NCBI GenBank assembly: GCA_023053685.1
Contig: JALIGW010000014.1
Span: 17,951,308 to 18,015,307 of the forward strand
Direction of reading: 5' to 3'
Origin: Diadophis punctatus similis
Lineage: Eukaryota; Chordata; Lepidosauria; Squamata; Dipsadidae
Length of the DNA stretch: 64,000 nt
Part shown: in pieces, positions 56,310 to 64,000 of the stretch
How the letters are laid out: every line of letters starts with the position of its first letter
Numbering within the stretch: the stretch's first letter is position 1
Notes under the pieces: generated by a model
The model's database searches: none
What the model was told of the DNA's origin: nothing
What the model saw: the letters and a program-made list of their open reading frames with translations, nothing else
Translations under genes and position numbers: made by a program

Positions 56310-56592
56310 GAATTGGAAGGGATCTTGGAGGTCTTCTAGTCCAGGGGTCTCCAACCTTGGCAACTTTAAGACTTGTGGACTTCAATTCTCAGAAGCTTTG
56401 CTGGCTGAGGAATTCTGGGAGTTGAAGTCCACAAGTCTTAAAGTTGCCAAGGTTGGAGACCCCTGTTTAATCTAGTCCAGCCCTCTGCTCAAGCAGGAGA
56501 CCCTACACATTTTGAGACAAGTGGCTGTCCAGTCTCTTCTTGAGAGCCTCCAGTGATGGAGCACGCACAACTTCTGAAGGCAAGTCGTTCAA
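56310..56592 (-). mobile_element. CR1 LINE 3' end with nested MITE
   Basis: AATTGGAAGGGATCTTGGAG, then a MITE, then TCTAGTCCAGCCCTCTGCTC and AGTGATGGAGCACGCACAAC. Truncated near AAGGCAAGTCGTTC. Confidence 0.9.
56342..56466. mobile_element. Palindromic hAT MITE nested in CR1
   Basis: Ends CAGGGGTCTCCAACCTTGG and AAGGTTGGAGACCCCTG, arms almost fully paired. TTCTAGTC on the left and ATCTAGTC a few bases into the right flank indicate the target. Confidence 0.9.
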
Positions 56593-56619
56593 TGTGTTTT
56601 GGATTTTGGAGACAAACTA

Positions 56620-56993
56620 CAGGCAGTCCTCAACTTACAACCGTTCATTTAGTGACCTTTTGAAGCTACAACAGTACTGAAAAAAGTGACTTATGGCCAT
56701 TTTTCACTATTGCAGCATTTCCATGGTCTGTGATCAAAATTTGGATGCTTGGCAACTGACTCATATTTATGACGGTTGCAGTGTTCTGTGGTCATGTGAT
56801 CATCTTTTGTGACCTTCTGACAAGCAAAGTCAGATTTGCTTAACAACTATGTTACTAACTTAACAATTGCAGTGATTCGTTTAAAAACTGTGGCAAGAAA
56901 GGTCGTAAAATGGGGCAAAACTCACTTAATAACTGTCTTGCTTAGTAACAGAAATTTGGGGCTCAATTGTGGTCATACGTCAAGGACTACCTG
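56620..56993 (+). mobile_element. Tigger-like MITE, full length
   Basis: CAGGCAGTCCTCAACTTAC and ACGTCAAGGACTACCTG with TA at both ends. Confidence 0.9.
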
Positions 56994-57297
56994 TACCAGA
57001 ACTGAAGATGAGATTGCGCAACATTCTGAACACATATAAAAATTATATGGAAAAAAAAGGAAAATTATTTTGTTTAGGTAGCATGAATGGACAGGGAAGA
57101 ACAAAACGCAAGAGTAGAGAAAAAAGTGATTGTGTCATTGGGTGACATATTTGCTCAGGAATAAATTTTGGACCGTTTCAGAAATGGATCTTGGGGGAAA
57201 TGAAAGACATGAGCGAAAAGGAAAGAAGTGGGGGGAAAAAAGATTAAACGTTGGAGCAACTGCAGAAAGAAAAGCAACAAGCACAGCCAAGTCCTGT
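56994..57297. other. No gene or repeat recognised
   Basis: A-rich, short lysine-rich frames only. Confidence 0.3.
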
Positions 57298-57298
57298 G

Positions 57299-57440
57299 TT
57301 TATTTTATTTATGATATTTATAGATTCATTAAATTTATATAGCTGCCCACCACATAGGTGACTCCAGATAGTGCACAGCATTAAAATAAAAACCAACTAA
57401 ACAAAGCCATTAAAATACAATTGGAAACAGTTTAAAAACT
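57299..57440 (-). mobile_element. LINE 3' end (L2-like), minus strand
   Basis: TTTATTTTATTTATG, then AAATTTATATAGCTGCCCACC, matching the element at 33.8 kb. Confidence 0.65.
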
Positions 57441-57960
57441 ATAAATAGGACATGAAAAATAGCTGATTCTCTCTGCAGAATGAATAGACATGACATGTAA
57501 GGAAAAAGAATGTGGGAGCTGCTTGGAACCGGGTGAAAACAATTATGGCTCAGAAAGGTACAGAAGTGCATGGAGTTAAGCTAATGGGAATTATGAAGAG
57601 AAGCACTTGGTGAAATAGGACTCTGATGAAGCACATGAGTCTTGGCCAAGATGCGCATGAGAGAACAACTGCTGCAGAAAATGTGAGTAGTGTGTAAGAT
57701 GTATGGCGAGAAAAAGCTAAAATACAGTAAGAGAACAAGGAACCCGCCAAGATTAAAAGATACAGAGAAATACAGAGTGATTTTTATGGATATTAAAGAA
57801 CTGTGTGGAAAGAGAGTGCAGAAGGTGCACAAGGCCGAAAAAAATGTGATTTAAGTATCAAGGTGATGGAGGGATTTGCAGTGAAATTGAAATGAGGGAG
57901 ATTTGAGAGATTTCCATGGACTTATAGTGGTGATATGTGAAAGAGTGAACTTGAGTGCTA
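57441..57960 (+). other. A-rich stretch, possible decayed LINE
   Basis: Its composition is like the LINE-like text at 48.2 and 58.3 kb (many AGAG and GAAAG words), but I could not align it convincingly. Confidence 0.3.
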
Positions 57961-57965
57961 TACAT

Positions 57966-58089
57966 CTTTCCAACTAGCCAACTTTAAAATGGGTGGACTC
58001 CAACTCCCAGAATTCCCATGACTGGTTGAGGAATTCTGGGAGTTGAAGTTCACACATCTTAAGCTTGATGGGTTGGGGGAAAAACACTG
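57966..58089. mobile_element. Palindromic hAT MITE, decayed ends
   Basis: CTAGCCAACTTTAAAATGGG and CTGGGAGTTGAAGTTCACAC; the arms pair and the ends are mutated. Confidence 0.75.
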
Positions 58090-58103
58090 CTAATACAGTA
58101 CAT

Positions 58104-58234
58104 CAGTATTCCTCAACCTTGGCCACTTGAAGATGTGTGGACTTCAACCCCCAGAATTCCCCAGCCATGCTGGTTGGAGAATTCTGGGAGTTGAAGTCCA
58201 CACATCTTACAGTTGCCATGGTTGAGAAACATTG
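58104..58234. mobile_element. Palindromic hAT MITE
   Basis: CAGTATTCCTCAACCTTGGC and CCATGGTTGAGAAACATTG with paired arms. It lies 14 bp from the previous copy. Confidence 0.85.
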
Positions 58235-58329
58235 CCATGCATGATTGTGATAGAGGGAACAAGTTACGAAAAAGCAATTATAAACGCTGTAAGAATGTTG
58301 TAAAAAAATGATAGGGTTTAATGTGTCAA

Positions 58330-58760
58330 TGATATACCTGAAAAATATTAAAATATGGGTGCAGTTTGCTTATGGAACTGTTGTTGAAAGTGTTTAATGT
58401 GAATGCAAAGTCTGCATGTGCACTGAATGATTGGAACAACAGTCCTGTTATTTGTACAAAAGGAAAGCAACAGAGGTGGGTTCTAACTGGTTCTTTAGAA
58501 CCATTAGTAAACCGCTGGTGATGTCACGGAGCCGGTTCTGTCAGTGCCAGTCCGTGGGCGCCGCCATCTTGGATTTTGCTTCTGCACATGTGCAGAAGCT
58601 ATTTTTTTATTATTTTCCGGGAAGGGACGCACGCAAAATGTGCACTTCCGTTGCGATGCGAACCGGTGGGGAAGGTAAGTAGAACCCACCCCTGGAAAGC
58701 AAGAATGTGAAAACTGTAGAGGGATTTGTTTGCAAAGTCTGCCCGGGAAGCTGTATGATG
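58330..58760 (+). pseudogene. LINE reverse transcriptase fragment, split by a MITE
   Basis: After the MITE (58471-58694), the text gives ENCRGICLQSLPGK, close to the NYRGIxLLSxPGK block of many LINE reverse transcriptases. The part left of the MITE matches the repeat at 47.9 kb. It is joined to CR1 3' text at about 58755. The family is not identified. Confidence 0.5.
58471..58694. mobile_element. hAT-type MITE (GGTGGGTTC family), perfect target duplication
   Basis: 224 bp, ends CAGAGGTGGGTTCTAAC and TAGAACCCACCCCTG, GAAAGCAA at 58463-58470 and 58695-58702. The shortest copy of the family here. Confidence 0.95.
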
Positions 58761-58930
58761 AAATTCAGGAATTGGGTATGTCTAATTTAAAGAAAAGAAG
58801 GACTAGGGGCGACATGATAGCAGTTTTCCAATACTTGAGGAAATGTTACAAAATGAGGCCAATTCGCCATGGGACAAGAATTACCCTAATATCAAAGAAA
58901 CAGTGGCATAGAATTGTTAAAGAAAGGATG
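58755..58930 (+). mobile_element. CR1 LINE fragment, plus strand
   Basis: CAGGAATTGGGTATGTCTAA, GACATGATAGCAGTTTTCCA and ACTTGAGGAAATGTTACAAA. The 3' terminus is missing. Confidence 0.75.
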
Positions 58931-59000
58931 CCAAAGGAGGGACAACACGAAATGTGAATGACAAAAATTAAAATATTTTTTTAAATTATTGTAAATAATT

Positions 59001-59291
59001 AAATTGAATTGTTGAATTGTCCTGCAGCGAGTTGTTCCATGGCGAATTGACCATGGTGAGTTGTCCCATTCTGCTGGTTGTGGGGCAGGAAGGTGCTCTG
59101 GCACATTTGTGCTTAAGGAGTCGGTTGGGGGGGATTTGGGGGCTACAACCCTGCACTTCCAAACACCTCTCGAGCCTCGAGCCTGAGGCACCGCAGAGCT
59201 CTTCTAAGCCAGCTTTTGCCCTCCTGGCAGCCTTCTCTGTCTGGGGACTAGAAATCCCAGACTTCATGAAATAAACAAAAATTGAATTGTT
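59001..59291. repeat. Segment bounded by a 13-bp direct repeat
   Basis: AAATTGAATTGTT occurs at 59001-59013 and 59279-59291. Inside the left end are near-repeated words, GAGTTGTTCCATGGCGAATTG and GAGTTGTCCCATTC. The layout is like an insertion with a target duplication, but the element is not recognised. Confidence 0.5.
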
Positions 59292-59960
59292 TAAATGGGC
59301 CTTTTGATTTAGAGAGGTTGCCATCCATTTTTATTGCTTTTTGCTTGGTTGTTTTATGATTTCATCTGTGGCTTAATTCGGGGGACTGCTGGTAGTTTAT
59401 TGTTATGCCATTGTATTTGTACAGTGGATTTTTATTGCAATGACAGCAGCCCGCCAAGTGCTGCAGCAGACAAAACACATGAGTAAATTAACAGATTCTC
59501 CAGCCGCCGTTGACTTGGTTGGATGGGAGGTACAGAAGTGGGGACAGTTGTATAGATGGGATTGGGGGGTGAGAGGGGGTAAGTGCCTCTTTTCCTAAGT
59601 GAACCGCAACGGAGGGAGGGACGCTTTCCAAGAACGCTGAAGAGCAGCTCTATGCAAAAGTGCTGCTTCATAATTGCACCAGTGCACAGAAAGTATTCCT
59701 ATGCTTGAGGCTTATTGCATGACTCCTCACTTCTCCTCAGGTGGGGTGCATGCACACAACCCGGTCAGACGCAAGGGGAATCTTGTGCTCACAACCTAGA
59801 ATCTTCCCCATCTCTCTAAGGAGTATGTTGGACAATGGGGTAGACCTTGGGGGTGGGAGGGCTAAGGAAGGGATAGTAGACCAACTGCATGTCATGCCTT
59901 CCATTCGGGTAGACTTTGCACACCTTTGCACACCTGGCTCACACCCTTCTCTCATGCCAT
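59292..59960. other. No gene or repeat recognised
   Basis: Short frames on both strands only. Confidence 0.35.
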
Positions 59961-59962
59961 TA

Positions 59963-60346
59963 CAGGTAGTCCTCGACTTACAACAGTTCATTTAGTGACC
60001 ATTCAAAGTTACAACGGCACTGAAAAAGGTGACTTATGACCATCTTTTTGCAGTTACAACCTTTGCAGCATCCCCATGATCATGTGATGCTTGGCAACTG
60101 ACTCGTATTTATGACGGTTGCAGTGTCCCGCGGTCATGTTATCCTCTTTTGCGATCTTCTGACAGGCAAAGTCAATGGGGAAGCCAGATTCACTTAACAA
60201 TCATCTTACTAACTTATCAACTGCAGTGATTCACTTAACAACTGTGGCAAGAAAGGTTGCAAAATGGGGCAAAGCTCACTTAACAAATTCTCACTTAACA
60301 ACCTAAATTTTGGGCTCAATTGTGGTCGTAAAAAGAGGACTACCTG
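59963..60346 (+). mobile_element. Tigger-like MITE, full length
   Basis: CAGGTAGTCCTCGACTTAC on the left; GTAAAAAGAGGACTACCTG on the right; TA on both sides. Confidence 0.92.
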
Positions 60347-60825
60347 TAAAATTACCTTATCTGGTCGCATTTCCTATCTGGTCTGTCATTTGGAAGACAA
60401 GCATTACCTTGAATGCACATAGTTTTCTTCTAAAACCTTGTTATTTTAAAAATGAGAATACATCATTCTTACCCGTGTTTTAAACATCTTTTTTTTTAAA
60501 AAAAAATTCTTTACAACATGTACGTTTTATTCGCTAACACTTCTTTTTTAAAACCTTGAAATGCTATTGAGATGTAAAAAATACTTCAAAGGCCATTGAA
60601 AAAAAGCAGCGATAGCTGGATTTTTATTCCTTGCTGTTGTTGAAGGAAAATTGGCATGCATCACACGGAGAGGTCGGGCGCTGCCCAAATCTTCGGGTTA
60701 TCCCTATATCTCTTTTCATTGGCTTCTCTGGATTCCGTTCGCCCCCCCACCCCACCCCCAAAGCTGCACTACGGATCCTAACCAGTGGATTCCTTCTGCC
60801 TTTGAATCTTACAAAACCAGTGGAC
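60347..60825. other. No gene or repeat recognised
   Basis: T- and A-rich runs near 60489-60510; otherwise unassigned. Confidence 0.35.
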
Positions 60826-60833
60826 CCTTAAAG

Positions 60834-60963
60834 CAGAGGTCTTCAAACTTGGCAACTTTAAGACTTGTGGACTTCAACTCCCAGAATTCTCTAGGCAGCT
60901 GTCTGGAGAATTCTGGGAGTTGAAGTCCACAAGTCTTAAAGTTGCCAGGTTTGGGGACCCCTG
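60834..60963. mobile_element. Palindromic hAT MITE, complete, perfect target duplication
   Basis: 130 bp, ends CAGAGGTCTTCAAACTTGG and TTTGGGGACCCCTG, arms paired over most of the length. CCTTAAAG at 60826-60833 and 60964-60971. Confidence 0.95.
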
Positions 60964-60996
60964 CCTTAAAGTCTGTAAAGGAACATGAGAGGGGTA

Positions 60997-61395
60997 CAGG
61001 TAGTCTTCAACTTACAACAGTTCATTGAGTGACCGTTCAAAGTTACAAGGGCACTGAAAAAAGTGACTTATGACCATTTTTCACACTTACGACCACTGCA
61101 GCATCCACATGGTATGGAATCAAAATTCACACGCTTGGCAACTGACTCATAGTTATGATGGTCGTAGTGTCCTGTGGTCACGTGATCCCCTTTTGCGACC
61201 TTCTGACCAGCAAAGTCAATGGAGAAGAAGACAGGTTCACTTAACAACCGTGTTACTAACTTAACAACTGCAGGGATTCACTTAACAACTGTGGCAAGAA
61301 AGGTTGTGAAATGGGACAAAATCAATTTGACAACTGTCCTCATTTAGCAAGAGAAATTTGGGGCTCAATTGTGGTCGTAAGTCGAGGACTACCTG
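60997..61395 (+). mobile_element. Tigger-like MITE, full length
   Basis: CAGGTAGTCTTCAACTTAC and AAGTCGAGGACTACCTG with TA at both borders. Confidence 0.92.
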
Positions 61396-62084
61396 TATAG
61401 CTTGACCCTCATGGAACCAATAGGATTTCTCTCCTCACTCCCCTTTCCTTTTATGCTTTACTTGAAAGCAATTTTGAAGGCAACCTTCGGCTGTTCCCTA
61501 GTTTGGTCAGCCTCCTGGCCTCCTGCTTCTGCAATGGATGTCCATTGATCTCCTCTTGCTCTCCTTTGCAGATCTCCTGTGTCCTCAGCACCCTCCCTTG
61601 AAATGACACGGAACCACAGGAGGAAAGGGCAGCCTTCGGATGAGCAGATGGATGTTCCCCACTGAGGCCTGGTGGCATGGTAAGGCTGCAGACAAGCTGC
61701 GCACCTTTCATATTTGCATAAGGGCTGCTGCCGTTGGTTCTTATCAATTGTTTTATTTGCTTGTTATGGACTTGATAAGCTGCCGTTTTTCCTGGAGGTC
61801 TCAAGGTGGTCCTTTTCTCCCTGTAACAACAATCCAGTGAGGTAGGTTGGCCTGAAAGTGAAGGATAGGTTTCAGGCCACTCTGTACTGTCTGAAGAGTT
61901 GTTGGAGCTGTCATGTTTGTCTAAATATGTTTGTTTATTATTATTTATTTGGGTTATTATTTAGTTTTATGGCTTTGTAGACAGTATATTAATATTAAGG
62001 AGCCCCAGTTAAGCTCTTCATCCTTTGTTTGCCAGTGTTTATCTTTTATTGATTTGATTGTGATTTCTTTAATTATTGTGAGCT
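61396..62084. other. No gene recognised; possible L2-like end at right
   Basis: ATTGTGAGCTGCCCAGAGCC near 62075 looks like an L2-type 3' terminus; the rest is unassigned. Confidence 0.35.
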
Positions 62085-62149
62085 GCCCAGAGCCAGGTGT
62101 TTGATGGTGTTAAAGGTGATAAGATTTATTATGGTTTGTTGCACAGTCA

Positions 62150-62835
62150 GCCAGATGTTCAGACTGGGTCTAACATTGTTATCCACCTATCGAGTCCTTC
62201 CCAAGGACCTGTGACAGGCAGATGTTGTTGGCAGATGTTTGATGGTGTTAAAAGTATAATTGCCGGATGCAAGCTGTTCCCAGTAAAGCTGCCTTTTGCA
62301 ATTGACTGATGGTGAATTCGTCAGTGCCGGTTGTGTTGAAGTGGTGCTCCAGGTGTTTTGGGATTGCACCCAAGGTGACTGTTACCTTTGCTTTCTTTTG
62401 CCAGGTGTTCTATTTCTACAGGTAGTCCTCAACTTACGACCAAAATTTCTGATTTCTGAGCCCAAAATTTCTGATGCTAAGCAAGACAGTTAAGTGAATT
62501 TTGCCCCATTTTATGACTCTTTTTGTCACAGTTAAGTGACTCATTGCAGTTAAGTTAGTATAACATTTGCTAAGTGAATTTGGCTTCCCCAGCGACTTTG
62601 CTTGTCAGAAGGTCGCAAAAGGTGATCAAATGATCTTGGGACACTGCATCCGTCGTAAATACGAGTCAGTTGTCAATTGTCTGAATTTTGATCACGTGAC
62701 CATAGAGATTGTAATGGTGGTAAGTATGAATAATAGTCTTAAGTCACTTTTTTTCTGTGCTGTGTAACTTTGAACGGTCACTAAATGAACTGTCGTAAGT
62801 TGAGGACTACCTGTATTTGCAAGCCTTATTATTAT
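62150..62835 (-). mobile_element. R4/Dong-like LINE fragment, copy 1, with nested Tigger-like MITE
   Basis: GAGTCCTTCCCAAGGACCTG, AGCAAGCTGTTCCCAG-like text, TTTTGGGATTGCACCCAAGG and TTGCCAGGTGTTCTATTTCT run to 62417. They continue after the MITE with TTTGCAAGCC. The parallel copy is at 62.84-63.2 kb. The minus-strand translation matches the C-terminal region of LINEs that use a restriction-like endonuclease, as I remember it. Confidence 0.5.
62419..62813 (-). mobile_element. Tigger-like MITE, full length, nested in a LINE
   Basis: CAGGTAGTCCTCAACTTAC and AGTTGAGGACTACCTG, with TA at 62417-62418 and 62814-62815. Confidence 0.9.
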
Positions 62836-62837
62836 TA

Positions 62838-63200
62838 TGGTTCACAGCCAGGTGTTCAGCCTGAATTTGGCATTTTTGCCTGCCTATCAAGCCCTTCCCA
62901 ATGACCTGGGATAGACAGAAGTAGGTGTTTCGTGGTGTTAAAGGTCTTGTCACAGGATGGAAGCTGTTCCGGGCAAAGCTGCCATCTGCAATTGACTGGT
63001 GATTATTTTGTCAGTGCTAATTGTGCTCCAGATATTTTGGGATTGCTCCCAAGGGGCCAATTACTATTGGTGCTCCCTTTGCTTTCTTTGGCCACAATTG
63101 TTCTATTTCTGTTTGCAGCTCTTTGTGTTGTGTTATCTTCTCCCGTTCTTTCTCTTCTCTTCTGCTCTCTCCGGGTACTGTAATATCCACTATCCAGACT
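62838..63200 (-). mobile_element. R4/Dong-like LINE fragment, copy 2
   Basis: CAAGCCCTTCCCAATGACCT, AAGCTGTTCCGGGCAAAGCT and TTTTGGGATTGCTCCCAAGG. On the minus strand the frame includes WIVDITVPG, like the (I/V)ID(I/V)AVPGD block of the restriction-like endonuclease region of such LINEs, and then GALGxIPK-like text. Stops interrupt it. Confidence 0.5.
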
Positions 63201-63700
63201 TTTTTCCTGTTTCTTTTTTTAAAAAAACAGTTTATTTATATATTTTCACATTGCATATATAAGTGCTTAGTGAACAGCGTATTGTCTGGATCAGTTTATT
63301 TTTATACAATAATACTTTTCCCACTCCTAATTTTCATCTCTACTGTCCAACCATTTATAAAACAAATTCCATGTTCGAAAATACTCTGTATCTTTTTTAT
63401 CTTTTTCTTTTAATGTCAATCTATCCATTTCTGCACAATCCAATTTTTTTTTAGTTACATCATCCCCTGTTGGCGTTTCCTAATTTTTCCAGGACAGTGC
63501 ACATACTCTTTCTTATCAACAGTCTGGGTTGTTATTTGGCAGGTGCCTGTCAAATCTCCAAGCACTTTAGCTTCTTTACTATCTATTACTTTTTCTACCA
63601 TGTGTTCCATTATTATTCACAAACCAGCAGCGCCCAGTTTTTGTTGATGGTTAGAATATGGGACATAAATGTAACGGAGGTTCCTGTTTAGCCATGAAGC
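63201..63700 (-). other. Possible L1 3' untranslated remnant
   Basis: TTATAAAACAAATTCCATG, AATGTCAATCTATCCATTTC and TTGGCGTTTCCTAATTTTTCC resemble L1-associated text I recall from squamates, on the minus strand. No coding motif confirms it, so treat this as a guess. Confidence 0.3.
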
Positions 63701-63924
63701 CTTTGAGTTTCTTTGCACTAAAAGTCCTCCTTAGTGTACTCTGTGGTTGGCTACTACAAGGATTACCAAGGATTACTACAAGGCTACCTCAGGATTAAAT
63801 TAGGTGGGGAGAGGCCTATCTTTGCTACTTTGAGCTGCCTGAGAAAAGGGAGAGGATGAAACCTAACCATTTTCTTTATCTCTGGGTACTGGCATCTAAT
63901 GATGGAGAAGGGTACACTACACTT

Positions 63925-64000
63925 TAAAGCATTTGAAATGCTTTTCTTAGAACTAAGGAGGAAATTCCTAATAGTTAAAGCAATCAACCAGTGGAAGGGC
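63925..64000 (+). mobile_element. CR1 LINE fragment cut by the window end
   Basis: AACTAAGGAGGAAATTCCTA and AGCAATCAACCAGTGGAAG match the CR1 C-terminal coding region; it continues beyond 64000. Confidence 0.75.

Overview
The window is repeat-dense vertebrate intergenic or intronic DNA. I found no convincing host protein-coding exon, rRNA, tRNA gene or CRISPR. The repeat mix points to a squamate reptile, most likely a snake: CR1, L2, L1 and RTE/BovB LINE fragments, a Sauria-type SINE (tRNA head, BovB-like tail), a second tRNA-derived SINE with a CTATTG tail, an AATAG microsatellite touching a CR1 3' end, and several families of short hAT and Tigger-like DNA transposons. The snake assignment is inference from these families.

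Layout. 1-5 kb: unrecognised DNA, a full-length tRNA-SINE, an L1 remnant and a minus-strand CR1-group LINE with a broken reverse transcriptase. 5-9 kb: an L1-like remnant and a second copy of that LINE, interrupted by a CpG-rich hAT MITE. 9-18 kb: scattered MITEs, an L2 LINE with an open C-terminal ORF ending in a long AAAT tail, a Sauria-type SINE and two long repeat-free stretches. 18.9-22.5 kb: a minus-strand, apparently non-coding LTR retroelement. It has direct terminal repeats, AATAAA in both and a 19-nt primer-binding site identical to the 3' end of tRNA-Ala. 22.5-31 kb: CR1, BovB, L2 and SINE fragments plus CT and CCT simple repeats. 31-46 kb: many MITEs with intact target-site duplications, SINEs, and CR1 copies including one of about 1.4 kb. 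46-54 kb: tandem and nested MITEs, a TTCC array inside a MITE, a possible conserved non-coding tract and a 0.5-kb foldback. 54-64 kb: GT and AATAG arrays, a possible solo LTR, Tigger-like copies, and two restriction-endonuclease-type LINE fragments, one interrupted by a Tigger-like copy.

The repeats record an order of events. Several younger elements sit inside older ones with their duplicated targets still readable, and one LINE copy provides the empty site for an insertion in its sister copy. All open reading frames with recognisable homology are retrotransposon fragments. Nothing indicates an operon-like or interacting gene system; the distinctive content is mobile-element biology.
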